From contig NZ_CP160388.1 of assembly GCF_040732315.1 (NCBI RefSeq), positions 2,446,494 through 2,510,493 of the forward strand: DNA of 64,000 nucleotides. Direction: 5' to 3'. The notes beneath the pieces are model-generated. The model ran no database searches, was not told where the DNA came from, and saw nothing but the letters and a program-made list of their open reading frames with translations. The first letter of the stretch is position 1, and each line of letters starts with the position of its first letter. The stretch is from Oryzisolibacter sp. LB2S. Its GTDB lineage: Bacteria; Pseudomonadota; Gammaproteobacteria; Burkholderiales; Burkholderiaceae_C. The translations under genes and the position numbers were made by a program. Positions 52,547 to 63,513 of the stretch are shown here, one piece after another.

Positions 52547-52781
52547 TTGGCCCCACGTATTCCACTGCGTCAGTCTTGGGGCGATATTCAACCAAGCCCA
52601 TTAGATAAAGAAAATTGAGCGCAGGCAGGAAAAGCACGTCGCCACCCACAACGTGCTTCTTTGCAAATTTGCGCAGTACATCGTACTCATCGACGCGACG
52701 ATCTTTCAGCCGCGACAGGAGCAGCAGAGAAACATTAATGACCGTGCGATCAGGGTGTGAGTGTTTGGTTGGCCGCAGCAT
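52533..52781 (-). CDS. ABC-three-component middle component, MC6-like
   Basis: An 82-residue protein starting MLRPTKHSHPDRTVINVSLL, then RRVDEYDVLRKFAKKHVVGG and LFLPALNFLYLMGLVEYRP. The M-x-x-PTKH start and small winged-helix-like layout are those of middle component 6 of ABC-3C systems, the adaptor between ATPase and effector. The ATG at 52781 is six bases after GGGGAGG. It overlaps the effector gene and the ATPase gene, so all three are translated together. Confidence 0.82.
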   Translation of the reverse strand: MLRPTKHSHPDRTVINVSLLLLSRLKDRRVDEYDVLRKFAKKHVVGGDVLFLPALNFLYLMGLVEYRPKTDAVEYVGPNEAI

Positions 52782-53730
52782 CATCCACCTCCCCAATATC
52801 GCAGTTCCAATACATGTAGAAAAGAATGGCTCGCGTCAGTCGCTTGTGGGCGTGCTGCCGAAGAACCGGGTCACGATTGAACAGCAGATCCACCAGATAC
52901 TCCATGATCTCGTCGAAGGTCTGGTAGTCCTTGCGCTTCGCAAGGATCTTGAGCTGAAACTCATCGACCACAGATTCGTACATGCGCAGCAATTCGATGT
53001 TCTCTGGTGCAGCCAGGAAAGTACGAATTTGCGCCGTTTCCTTAAGGTATTTACGCCGCTGCTCCTTCGCATACGCTGCCGTCATATTGTTGAGCGTGTT
53101 CTTTTCCTCATACGTCACGCGCACGGTGGGCGGGTCGTCGAGTAACGCCGTGAGGCCATCCTTCTGACGTGCTAGCGCCTGGACAACCTCTGCAAGATCA
53201 TCTGGACTGACAATCAGCGGTGAGTCCACCGCATCCAAATTCGCCTCCTGGGCTACTTCTGGAAAGCGTTTCAGCCACAGTTCTAGTTGTTCCAGGCCGC
53301 AAAGATAGATAGACGAAGCAGGGACGCCGCATTCGGCGGCGATGTGGTCACGGATTTCTGTCTCGGAATTGCCGGTCAGGCGGCGATTCGCAAACAGCAT
53401 GTAGTGGTCGAGTTGCTTGGCATCGCGCAGTTTCTTGATGCGTGGTACTTCTTTGCCGACCACCGTGTTGCTGCTAGATGTGCTGTAGAAATCCAGTTCC
53501 GAAAAGCTGCGGTTGTACCCGTTGGTATGCTTGGCCTGAACAATGACTGTGCCTACCCACGGGGCGGCCTTGCTGGGGTGCAGTTCCGCCGTGCCGACGA
53601 ATTTTGCGTCACGCCCGCCATCCGGCCCTTTTGCGAATCCCTGAACGGCGATACCGAGCAAGCGTTGGCACAAGAGCACGATCAGCACCTCAAACTGATC
53701 GTCGCTCAAATCTTCATAAGCAAACTTCAT
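52750..53730 (-). CDS. ABC-three-component effector with restriction-endonuclease domain
   Basis: A 326-residue protein from 53730 (MKFAYEDLSDDQFEVLIVLL; an ATG nine bases upstream is also possible). The N-terminal PD-(D/E)XK/Mrr-like nuclease has E14, GPDGGRDA with D41, and VIVQAKH with Q65-K67, the Q-x-K variant of Mrr_cat. The helical C-terminal ABC-3C domain follows (NNMTAAYAKEQRRKYLKETA, YQTFDEIMEYLVDLLFN). It is expected to cut DNA when released by the ATPase partner. It is the first gene of the three-gene operon. Confidence 0.85.
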   Translation of the reverse strand: MKFAYEDLSDDQFEVLIVLLCQRLLGIAVQGFAKGPDGGRDAKFVGTAELHPSKAAPWVGTVIVQAKHTNGYNRSFSELDFYSTSSSNTVVGKEVPRIKKLRDAKQLDHYMLFANRRLTGNSETEIRDHIAAECGVPASSIYLCGLEQLELWLKRFPEVAQEANLDAVDSPLIVSPDDLAEVVQALARQKDGLTALLDDPPTVRVTYEEKNTLNNMTAAYAKEQRRKYLKETAQIRTFLAAPENIELLRMYESVVDEFQLKILAKRKDYQTFDEIMEYLVDLLFNRDPVLRQHAHKRLTRAILFYMYWNCDIGEVDDAAANQTLTP

Positions 53731-53764
53731 TCTCCCCATCCCCCTCTATGCAGACCCCACCGAC

Positions 53765-54085
53765 TCATGCGGCAACCGTAATGCACGCCGAATGAGTACG
53801 CTGCGCAGGCTGCACCACAATCTCCACACGCTGATCCAGTGACACCAGTGCCTGCATCAGCCGTTCCAGTGAAATGTTCTGGAGCTTGTAGCGGCGGACT
53901 TGGGACACTTTTGGTTGAGTCATGCCCGTGATCGCAGCAGTCTCCGTCTGGCTCAGGCCGCGATGGTCAATCAATTCATTGAGCTTGAGCGCGAGCGCTG
54001 CCTTTGCCGAAAGCTCTTCAGCATCGTCAAAGCCCAAATCTCGCAGCACGTTGTCAGTGCCTTGCGAATGGTCACTACGCTTCAT
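53765..54085 (-). CDS. HigA-type antitoxin with XRE domain
   Basis: A 106-residue helix-turn-helix protein: ALALKLNELIDHRGLSQTET, then AAITGMTQPKVSQVRRYKL, followed by SLERLMQALVSLDQRVEIVV. This is the HTH_37/HigA-2 layout found after RelE/HigB-type toxins. It is three bases downstream of the toxin gene, the toxin-first order usual for HigBA. It probably represses the pair. Confidence 0.88.
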   Translation of the reverse strand: MKRSDHSQGTDNVLRDLGFDDAEELSAKAALALKLNELIDHRGLSQTETAAITGMTQPKVSQVRRYKLQNISLERLMQALVSLDQRVEIVVQPAQRTHSACITVAA

Positions 54086-54088
54086 CGT

Positions 54089-54448
54089 TTATCTCCCGCT
54101 CGTCTTGTGACGGGCCAGCACGGCCTTCAACCGCTTCTCGATCAGTTCCACGTCCGGCTGCGGTGTGGCGATGCCGGACTTAGACTTCTTCTGGAACGCA
54201 TGTAGTACATGTACCGCATCGCCCATCTTCACTGTATAGACCGCCCGGAAGGTATCGCTCCGGTGGTCTTCCACCAATTCATACACACCGGGGCCCAACC
54301 CCTTCCAGGGCTTTGCCGAATGTGGCGTGCTGCCCAACTGGACGATGAACAACGCCACACCCATGTCCTTCTGTACGTCGATGGGAAACTTCTTGAAGTC
54401 CTTCTTCGAGGAGCCTTCCCAGTACAGCATCTTGCGCTTCTGAATCAT
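54089..54448 (-). CDS. HigB/RelE-like toxin, Gp49 (DUF891) family
   Basis: A 119-residue predicted mRNA interferase: MIQKRKMLYWEGSSKKDFKK, FPIDVQKDMGVALFIVQLGS, WKGLGPGVYELVEDHRSDTF and RAVYTVKMGDAVHVLHAFQK, followed by KKSKSGI. These match phage-derived Gp49-like/HigB toxins. It lies between the integrase (ending at 54487) and its antitoxin. It may stabilise the ICE. Confidence 0.88.
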   Translation of the reverse strand: MIQKRKMLYWEGSSKKDFKKFPIDVQKDMGVALFIVQLGSTPHSAKPWKGLGPGVYELVEDHRSDTFRAVYTVKMGDAVHVLHAFQKKSKSGIATPQPDVELIEKRLKAVLARHKTSGR

Positions 54449-54486
54449 GATTATATCCGTTCGGGTATGAATCGCAAGAAGTTGGC

Positions 54487-55695
54487 TTAGGTAGTCGCTG
54501 TTTCCACCGGATCAGTTCGCCGTGCCCCGGTGATGGCTTGACGCCGGCTGGCCACCAGCTCGGCTGCATCGCGCACGGGCTTGTCCTCGGTATGGACGTA
54601 GTGCATGAACTGCGCGACGGTCTTGTGCTGGGTCAGTTCCATGCCGACCTTGATAGGCACACCCGAATTGGCAATGTCCGTCGCCGAGCGGTGGCGGATG
54701 CCATGCGTTCCGACGTGCGGGACGCCGGCGGCCTTGAGCACCCGGCACCAGCCGCCATAGTGTTCGCCGAAGGTCAGGTGCCGGGTCGGGTCGTTGGGCG
54801 ACGGCAGGACATACGGACTGCCTTCCCGACGCGGCGCCGTCGAAAGCAGCCGATAGGCTTCCGCGCTCATGGGCTTGGACATGCCGCCGGTCTTGCTGTC
54901 AGGCCACATCACACGCCGGTTTGCGAGGTCGATCCAGTCCCATTCGAGCGTGCAGATTTCGGAGCGGCGGCCCGCGAACTCGAATTGCAGGCGGATCGCC
55001 AGCGGAATGACGTAGTTCTCCAGCCCCTCCGCCTCCAGCGTCTCCAACTGGCGAAAGATCAGCACCATTTCATCGTCCACGATGAGGCGGGTCTTCTTGC
55101 CGGGCGGATACATCGGAACATGGCGGCACGGGTTGGTGCCGTCCGGGCGGAAGCCCCACACCTCGGCCAGGTTGAACATCTTGCGCAGGATGGCGAAGCC
55201 CTTGTTCGCCTCGGTGGGCTTGTAGGAGAGCTTTTCCATGTACCCGGCAATGTCGGGGCGCTTCACGTCAGCCACCTTCTTGCGGCCCAGCATCGGGACA
55301 ATGCATCGGTCGATGACCGCCTGATAGCCGCGCCAAGTGCTGGGCTTGTTGCGCTTCTTGGAGTAGTCCTCCATGAACTTCTTGCACAGCTCGGCCATCG
55401 TGGGCGCCTTGCGCGCCTCGGCCTTGGCGCCACCAGGATCGCCACCCCGGCGAACCTCGGCCAGCCAGGCCTGCGCCATGACGCGGGCCTGCTCCACAGT
55501 CAGTTCGCCGAACAGGCCCAGGGCGGGCTTGCGTCGCTCGCCCGCGTTCGTGCGGTACTGGAGCATGAACACGCGGCGGCCCGCCGGTGTAATCTTGCAC
55601 AGGAAGCCGGGCACCACGGTGTCCCGCAGTTCGACGGCCTGCGCCTGGGGTTGCGCCGTCTCGACGGCGGTCTTGGTGAGCTTGATCTTTGCCAT
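54487..55695 (-). CDS. int: Tyrosine-type integrase of the Tn4371 ICE family
   Basis: A 402-residue site-specific recombinase from 55695 (MAKIKLTKTAVETAQPQAQA). The N-terminal arm-binding domain is followed by an SAM-like core-binding domain (about 98-175) and a catalytic domain with R243/R244 in FEFAGRRSEICTL, H331-x-x-R334 in GTHGIRHRSATD, H357 in ELTQHKTVAQF and the nucleophile Y366. The start 36 bases upstream is not conserved. It lies about 175 bases from the proposed attachment site and ends the element. Confidence 0.95.
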   Translation of the reverse strand: MAKIKLTKTAVETAQPQAQAVELRDTVVPGFLCKITPAGRRVFMLQYRTNAGERRKPALGLFGELTVEQARVMAQAWLAEVRRGGDPGGAKAEARKAPTMAELCKKFMEDYSKKRNKPSTWRGYQAVIDRCIVPMLGRKKVADVKRPDIAGYMEKLSYKPTEANKGFAILRKMFNLAEVWGFRPDGTNPCRHVPMYPPGKKTRLIVDDEMVLIFRQLETLEAEGLENYVIPLAIRLQFEFAGRRSEICTLEWDWIDLANRRVMWPDSKTGGMSKPMSAEAYRLLSTAPRREGSPYVLPSPNDPTRHLTFGEHYGGWCRVLKAAGVPHVGTHGIRHRSATDIANSGVPIKVGMELTQHKTVAQFMHYVHTEDKPVRDAAELVASRRQAITGARRTDPVETATT

Positions 55696-55869
55696 GATGA
55701 CTCCTTGGAAGACCCGATTTCCAAGAGCCACATGGGAGCCATGAGAGCGGAAGCCGGGTCAGGTTTCGGAAAGCACCGGCATATAATGGACGCGCGTAAG
55801 TTATTGATAAACCTGCTGTATCGGGCTACAGCGCAGTCCAGCGAAATGTCGGGCTGGAGTCATCGTGAA

Positions 55870-55877
55870 ACAAAAAA
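55870..55877. repeat. Candidate ICE attachment repeat, integrase-side end
   Basis: ACAAAAAA, matching 3402-3409. Its A-run is part of the T-tract of the ppa terminator on the minus strand. The inside flank reads TTTCACG towards the integrase (minus strand), pairing with the CGAGAAA arm of the other end in the excised circle. Confidence 0.5.
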
Positions 55878-55892
55878 ACCGCCTTGCGGCGG
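55872..55892 (-). terminator. Rho-independent terminator of ppa
   Basis: On the minus strand, CCGCC-loop-GGCGG (55892-55879) is followed by TTTTTTT (55878-55872). It lies 52 bases after the ppa stop at 55945. The ICE sits directly against its T-tract, and the rebuilt empty site keeps the terminator complete. Confidence 0.8.
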
Positions 55893-55944
55893 CTCCTTTG
55901 GTGGCCCGTGCGTGCGCCCATCGAACGCCACAGACCGGCGGCGA

Positions 55945-56481
55945 TCAGCCCAGGGACTTCTGGTAGTTGGCAACGCCGTCCACGATTTCCTTGTGCGCGG
56001 CGTCGATGCCGTCCCAGCCCAGCACCTTGACCCACTTGCCCTCCTCGAGGTCCTTGTAGTGCTCGAAGAAATGGCTGATGGCCTTCAGGCGCATGGGGTT
56101 CACGTCCTCCACGGTCTTCCAGTTCTCGTACATCTTGAGGATCTTGGTCGTGGGCACGGCGAGCACCTTGCCGTCGATGCCGGCCTCATCCTCCATCTTC
56201 AGGATGCCAAGCGCGCGGCAGGGCACGACCACGCCGGGCAGCAGCGGGTACGGCGTGATCACCAGCACGTCCACCGGGTCACCGTCACCCGACAGGGTCT
56301 GGGGGATGTAGCCGTAGTTGCACGGGTAGTACATGGCCACGGTCAGGAAGCGGTCCACGAAGACGGCGCCGGACTCCTTGTCCACCTCGTACTTGACGGG
56401 GTCGGCTTCCGCGGGAATCTCGACGACCACGTTGAAGGTTTCGGGGATGTTCTTGCCGGGCTTGACGTTGTTCAGCGACAT
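55945..56481 (-). CDS. ppa: Inorganic pyrophosphatase, family I
   Basis: Soluble enzyme splitting pyrophosphate into two phosphates. The 178-residue protein starts [20 protein letters not shown]. It has the family signature DGDPVDVLV (three metal-binding Asp), [20 protein letters not shown] with the active-site Tyr residues, and [15 protein letters not shown]. It is divergent from hppA, a membrane pyrophosphatase; the 270 bases between (56482-56751) hold the promoters. The longer frame to 56604 is not supported. Confidence 0.96.
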   Translation of the reverse strand: MSLNNVKPGKNIPETFNVVVEIPAEADPVKYEVDKESGAVFVDRFLTVAMYYPCNYGYIPQTLSGDGDPVDVLVITPYPLLPGVVVPCRALGILKMEDEAGIDGKVLAVPTTKILKMYENWKTVEDVNPMRLKAISHFFEHYKDLEEGKWVKVLGWDGIDAAHKEIVDGVANYQKSLG

Positions 56482-56751
56482 GGTTGGGGATTGTGGTGGT
56501 TGATCTGCGTGACTCCCGCGCCGTTGCGGCGGATGGACCGGCGGCCTGGGATTAACCCTGGATTTTAGGCCCAGGCTGCTTGCAGCCAGCTTGCAGTGCA
56601 GCATTTGGCGGTAAATTGACTTCGTTGGCCAATCGTCTCCAGCGCTTCAGCCCGCAAGCGGCAGCGGCATGACGAGGAAGCAACGCAGGGGGAAGCACCA
56701 CCGCCCGCGTTGCGCTTCCCGTCCGAGCACAACCAATGATGGAGATAACGA

Positions 56752-59214
<2,463 letters not shown>

Positions 59215-59241
59215 GCCTGCCCTGGCCGCCACGGTCGTGCA

Positions 59242-59265
59242 TGCCCGCCCGCCGGCGGGCATTTT
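59242..59265 (+). terminator. Rho-independent terminator of hppA
   Basis: TGCCCGCC-CGCC-GGCGGGCA followed by TTTTC, an 8-bp stem with a 4-base loop, 27 bases after the hppA stop. Confidence 0.85.
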
Positions 59266-59293
59266 CTGTGCGGCGCGGGCATCCCACGGCACA

Positions 59294-60736
59294 ATGATCC
59301 GCATGCAGCACCACCACATCGCCAACGCCGCCGTGCCCTCGTCCTCGGGGCGCACCATCGCCGTGATCGACCCGTCCGACGGCCAGCCGTATGACGAGAT
59401 CCAGCGCGGCACGCCCGAGGACATCGACGCCGCCGTGCAGGCCGCCCAGCAGTGCTACGACAGCGTCTGGCGCCGGCTCAGCCCCGCCGAGCGCGGGCGA
59501 CTGCTACAGCGCGTGTCGGCCAGCATCAGCGCGCATGCCGAGGAACTGGCCGCCATCGAGCAGCGCGACTGCGGCAAGCCCACGAAACAGGCGCGTGCCG
59601 ACGCCGCCGCGCTGGCGCGCTACTTCGAGTTCTACGCCGGCGCCTGCGACAAGCTGCATGGCGAGACCATTCCCTACCAGGAGGGCATGAGCGTGTTCAC
59701 CTGGCGCGAGCCCCATGGCGTGACCGGCCACATCGTGCCCTGGAACTACCCGATGCAGATCTTCGGCCGCTGCGTGGCCGCGGCGCTGGCCGCGGGCAAT
59801 GTCTGCGTGATCAAGCCGTCCGAGGACGCCTGCCTGTCGATACTGCGCGTGGCCCAGCTCGCGGCCGAGGCGGGCCTGCCCGCGGGCGCCATCAACATCG
59901 TCACGGGCTACGGCCATGAGGTGGGCGATGCCCTGGCGCGCCACCCGGGCGTGCGCCACATCAGCTTCACGGGCAGCCCGCGCATAGGCACGCTGATCCA
60001 ACAGGCCGCGGCCGAACGCCACTGCCCGGTGACGCTGGAGCTCGGCGGCAAGAGCCCGCAGATCATCTTTGCCGACGCCGATCTGGACGCCGCCCTGCCC
60101 GTGGTCATCAACGCCATCGTGCAGAACGCGGGCCAGACCTGCTCGGCCGGCTCGCGCGTGCTCATCGACTCGCTGATCTACGAGCCGCTGCTCGAGCGCC
60201 TGGGCGCGGCCTTCGAGCAGCTGCGCGTGGGCCCCGCGGCCATGGACCTGGATCTGGGGCCGCTGATCCGCCAGAGCCAGCAGCAGCGCGTGTGGGACTT
60301 TCTGTCCGACGCCCAGGTCGCCGGCATCCCCCTCGTGGCCCAGGGTACGGTGGTCGACGAGGCGCCCGAGACCGGCTTCTACCAGGCCCCCACGCTGCTG
60401 CGCGACGTGCCGCCCGAGCACCGCCTGGCCCAGCAGGAGGTCTTTGGCCCGGTGCTCGCCGCGATGGCGTTTCACGACGAGGACGAGGCCGTGGCGCTGG
60501 CCAACGGCACGCCCTTCGGCCTGGTGGCGGGGCTGTGGACGCGCGATGGCGCGCGCCAGCTGCGCATGGCCAGGCGCATCGCCAGCGGCCAGGTGTTCAT
60601 CAACAACTACGGCGCGGGCGGTGGTGTGGAGCTGCCGTTCGGCGGCGTCAAATCGAGCGGCCATGGGCGCGAGAAGGGCTTCGAGGCGCTCTACGGCTTC
60701 ACCACGCTCAAGACCGTGGCCATACGCCATGACTGA
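59294..60736 (+). CDS. Aldehyde dehydrogenase family protein
   Basis: NAD(P)-dependent oxidation of an aldehyde to the acid; substrate unknown. The 480-residue protein has the cofactor fold with PWNYPMQIFGRCVAAALAAG and FTGSPRIGTLIQQAA, catalytic Glu in LELGGKSPQ, catalytic Cys in NAGQTCSAGSR, and ending ELPFGGVKSSGHGREKGFEA. The start at 59294 (MIRMQHHHIANAAV) is taken because the longer frame from 59237 overlaps the hppA terminator. It is followed by an SDR gene in the same direction. Confidence 0.93.
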   Translation: MIRMQHHHIANAAVPSSSGRTIAVIDPSDGQPYDEIQRGTPEDIDAAVQAAQQCYDSVWRRLSPAERGRLLQRVSASISAHAEELAAIEQRDCGKPTKQARADAAALARYFEFYAGACDKLHGETIPYQEGMSVFTWREPHGVTGHIVPWNYPMQIFGRCVAAALAAGNVCVIKPSEDACLSILRVAQLAAEAGLPAGAINIVTGYGHEVGDALARHPGVRHISFTGSPRIGTLIQQAAAERHCPVTLELGGKSPQIIFADADLDAALPVVINAIVQNAGQTCSAGSRVLIDSLIYEPLLERLGAAFEQLRVGPAAMDLDLGPLIRQSQQQRVWDFLSDAQVAGIPLVAQGTVVDEAPETGFYQAPTLLRDVPPEHRLAQQEVFGPVLAAMAFHDEDEAVALANGTPFGLVAGLWTRDGARQLRMARRIASGQVFINNYGAGGGVELPFGGVKSSGHGREKGFEALYGFTTLKTVAIRHD

Positions 60737-60737
60737 C

Positions 60738-60808
60738 GGAGCCTGGATTTCTTCAAGTGAAATCAGGCTCCGGCGCTTGTCCACAAAGCGCGGGCAGCTA
60801 TACATACA
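60738..60808 (-). repeat. Comamonadaceae-type palindromic element, intergenic copy
   Basis: Two inverted repeats lie in tandem: GGAGCCTGGATTTC with GAAATCAGGCTCC (60738-60771), then GCGCTT-GTCCACA-AAGCGC (60773-60791), followed by GGGCAGCTATA. Read on the minus strand it gives TATAGCTGCCCGCGCTT, the same layout as the copies in nadE and the GNAT gene. It directly follows the aldehyde dehydrogenase stop and may also work as a terminator. Confidence 0.65.
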
Positions 60809-60828
60809 GTAGTAACCAGGCAAACACC

Positions 60829-61599
60829 ATGCGCGTACCCGGCAAGTCCGTCATCGTCACCGGCGCCGGCAGCGGCATTGGCGAGGGCATTGCCCGGCGC
60901 CTCGCGGCCGAGGGCGCGCGCGTCGTCGTCAACGACATCAACGACGCGGCCGGCATGCGCGTGGCGCAGCAGATCCGCGCGGACGGGGGCGTGGCCGACT
61001 ACCAGCATGCCGACATGACGCAGGGCGCCGAGGTGCGGCAGCTGGTGGCGCGTGCCCTCGCGCTCCACGGGCGGCTGGATGTCTTCGTCAACAACGCCGG
61101 CTGGACGCACAGAAACCGCCCGCTGCTCGAGGTGAGCGAGGCCGAGTTCGACCGGCTCTACGCCGTCAACGTCAAGAGCATCTACCTCTCGGCCATGCAC
61201 GGCGTGCCGGCCATGCGTGCCAACCCGGGCGGCAGCGGCGGCTGCTTCATCAACATCGCCTCCACGGCCGGCATACGCCCGCGCCCGGGGCTGACCTGGT
61301 ACAACGGCAGCAAGGGCGCGGTCATCACCACGAGCAAGTCCATGGCCGCCGAGCTCGGGCCGGACAACATCCGCGTCAACTGCATCAACCCCGTGTTCAA
61401 CCCCGACACCGGCCTGTCCGCCGAGTTTGCCGGCGGTCCCGTGGACGAGGCGCGCCGCGCCAGGTTTCTGGCCACCATTCCGCTGGGGCGCTTTTCCACT
61501 GCGCTCGACGTGGCCAACGCCGCGCTCTACCTGGCGAGCGACGAGGCCGCGTTCGTGAGCGGCATCTGCCTGGAGGTCGACGGCGCGCGCTGCGTCTGA
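60829..61599 (+). CDS. SDR-family oxidoreductase
   Basis: Classical short-chain dehydrogenase of 256 residues. It has the Rossmann motif [31 protein letters not shown], the catalytic YNGSKGA (Y-x3-K) with upstream [11 protein letters not shown], and [10 protein letters not shown]. The substrate is unknown; it resembles glucose/3-oxoacyl-type SDRs in general form. The start at 60829 ([12 protein letters not shown]) puts the Rossmann motif at the usual place; the frame from 60757 runs through the repeat and is rejected. Confidence 0.92.
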   Translation: MRVPGKSVIVTGAGSGIGEGIARRLAAEGARVVVNDINDAAGMRVAQQIRADGGVADYQHADMTQGAEVRQLVARALALHGRLDVFVNNAGWTHRNRPLLEVSEAEFDRLYAVNVKSIYLSAMHGVPAMRANPGGSGGCFINIASTAGIRPRPGLTWYNGSKGAVITTSKSMAAELGPDNIRVNCINPVFNPDTGLSAEFAGGPVDEARRARFLATIPLGRFSTALDVANAALYLASDEAAFVSGICLEVDGARCV

Positions 61600-61684
61600 G
61601 AGCCGGCGACGGCGCCCGGCCCAATCCCCTGCCGCCCCTGGTGCTCCTGGCGCCGGCGGCGAGCGGCTGCGGCACAATCTCCGC

Positions 61685-62833
61685 ATGGGTGAACGCACCA
61701 TCAACATCATCGAGCCCTCGCGCCAGGCCGGCGCGCTGCAGCCACCCCTGCGCAGCAGCGACTGGCCCGCCCCCACCGGGCTGCTGCGCGACACGCGCGG
61801 CCGGCCGCTGCACGACCTGCGCATCAGCGTCACGGACCGCTGCAACTTCCGCTGCACCTATTGCATGCCCAAGGAGGTGTTCGGCAAGGACTACCAGTAC
61901 CTTCCGCATGCCGACCTGCTGAGCTTCGAGGAGATCACGCGCCTGGCGCGCCTGTTCATGGCGCATGGCGTGCGCAAGATCCGCCTGACCGGTGGCGAGC
62001 CGCTCTTGCGCAAGAACATCGAGCGCCTCATCGCGCAACTGGCCGCGCTGCGCGGCGCCGACGGCCAGTCGCTCGAAATCACGCTCACCACCAACGGATC
62101 GCTGCTCGCGCGCAAGGCGCAGAGCCTGCGCGACGCCGGCCTCTCGCGCGTGACCGTGAGCCTCGACAGCCTGCAGGACGAGGTCTTTCGCGCCATGAAC
62201 GACGTGGACTTCCCGGTCGCCGAGGTGCTGGCCGGCATAGAGGCCGCGCGCGCGGCGGGCTTTGAGCGCACCAAGGTCAACATGGTGGTCAAGCGCGGCA
62301 CCAACGACCACGAGATCCTGCCCATGGCGCAGCACTTTCGCGGCACGGGCATCACGCTGCGCTTCATCGAGTTCATGGACGTGGGCGCGACCAACGGCTG
62401 GCGCATGGATCAGGTTCTGCCCTCCGACCAGGTCATCGCGCGCCTGCAGAAGCGCTGGCCGCTGGTGCCGCTCGCGGCGAGCAGCCCCGGCGAGACCGCC
62501 CAGCGCTGGGGCTGGGCCGGCCCCGACGGCCGCCACGACCCGCGGCTGGGCGAGGTCGGCGCCATCAGCAGCGTGACACATGCCTTCTGCGGCGACTGCA
62601 ACCGCGCGCGCCTGTCCACCGAGGGGCGCATGTACCTGTGCCTGTTTGCCACCCAGGGCTGGGACCTGCGCCGGCTGCTGCGCGGCGGCGCCAGCGACGC
62701 GCAGATCAGCGCCGCCATCGGCGACATCTGGCACCAGCGCACGGACCGCTACTCCGAGCTGCGCGCGAGCCTGCCGCCCGATCAGGGCACGGGCCGCGGC
62801 CGGCGCATAGAGATGAGCTACATCGGCGGCTGA
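61685..62833 (+). CDS. moaA: GTP 3',8-cyclase MoaA
   Basis: Radical-SAM enzyme that starts molybdenum cofactor synthesis from GTP. The 382-residue protein has the SAM cluster C53-x3-C57-x2-C60 in [11 protein letters not shown], the [11 protein letters not shown] motif, and the second cluster [11 protein letters not shown] with a third Cys further on (MYLCLF). The C-terminus [13 protein letters not shown] matches the family's GG end. It is followed by mobA and moeA, so a molybdopterin operon. Confidence 0.97.
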   Translation: MGERTINIIEPSRQAGALQPPLRSSDWPAPTGLLRDTRGRPLHDLRISVTDRCNFRCTYCMPKEVFGKDYQYLPHADLLSFEEITRLARLFMAHGVRKIRLTGGEPLLRKNIERLIAQLAALRGADGQSLEITLTTNGSLLARKAQSLRDAGLSRVTVSLDSLQDEVFRAMNDVDFPVAEVLAGIEAARAAGFERTKVNMVVKRGTNDHEILPMAQHFRGTGITLRFIEFMDVGATNGWRMDQVLPSDQVIARLQKRWPLVPLAASSPGETAQRWGWAGPDGRHDPRLGEVGAISSVTHAFCGDCNRARLSTEGRMYLCLFATQGWDLRRLLRGGASDAQISAAIGDIWHQRTDRYSELRASLPPDQGTGRGRRIEMSYIGG

Positions 62834-62871
62834 TGTCCCATGGCACAGTTTCGGGACACAGATCGACACGC

Positions 62872-63509
62872 ATGACGGATCCGCAGGACATCACCGGCCT
62901 CATCCTCGCCGGCGGCCGCGGCACGCGCATGGGCGGCGTGGACAAGGGCCTGCAGCAGTTTCGCGGCCAGCCGCTGGCGCTGCACGCGCTCAGGCGGCTC
63001 GCGCCCCAGGTGGGCGCCGTCATGATCAACGCCAACCGCAATCTCGCGGCCTACGCGGCGATGGGCGTGCCCGTCTGGCCCGACGACCTGACCGACTACC
63101 CGGGCCCCCTGGCGGGCTTTCTCGCCGGCCTCGCGCATTGCACGACGGACTGGCTGCTCACCGTGCCCTGCGACACGCCGCTGTTTCCCACCGACCTGGC
63201 CCGGCGCCTGGCCGACGCGGCCGCCGCCGCGGGGGCCGACCTCGCCATGGCCTGCGCGCCCGAGCCGCAGGCCGACGGCGGCACGCGCCTGCGCAATCAG
63301 CCCGTGTTCTGCCTGCTGCGCGCCAGCCTGCGCGAAAGCCTCGAGCGCTTCACCGAGCGGGGCGGGCGCAAGGTCGAGCAATGGGCGCGCGAGCAGCGCT
63401 GCGCCTTCGCCCATTTCGACCGGCCCGGCGACGACCCGCTGGCCTTTCGCAACACCAACACCCTGGCCGAGCTGCACGCGCTCGAGGGCCAGCAACCCAA
63501 GGCCATGCC

Positions 63510-63513
<4 letters not shown>
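62872..63513 (+). CDS. mobA: Molybdenum cofactor guanylyltransferase MobA
   Basis: Adds GMP to molybdopterin to give the MGD cofactor. The 213-residue protein from 62872 ([20 protein letters not shown]) has the nucleotidyltransferase motif [37 protein letters not shown] and [10 protein letters not shown]. The start gives the standard N-terminus; the longer frame from 62638 overlaps moaA. Its stop overlaps the moeA start by ATGA. Confidence 0.95.

Larger units (their letters stand above)
3402..55877. mobile_element. Tn4371-family integrative conjugative element, about 52.5 kb
   Basis: The gene set and order match the Tn4371 ICE family: tyrosine integrase at one end; parA, repA, traF, relaxase and traG in the middle; trbBCDEJLFGI with DUF2274 at the other end. 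Conserved fillers DUF736, DUF932, DUF2285, DUF2958, DUF2840 and an AlpA-like protein are also typical. ACAAAAAA occurs at both ends (3402-3409 and 55870-55877). Joining the ends at that repeat gives CGAGAAA-TTTTTTG-TTTCACG, an inverted-arm core as expected for a tyrosine recombinase. The transfer genes look intact, but parB is disrupted. The family call is firm; the exact ends are inferred. Confidence 0.85.
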
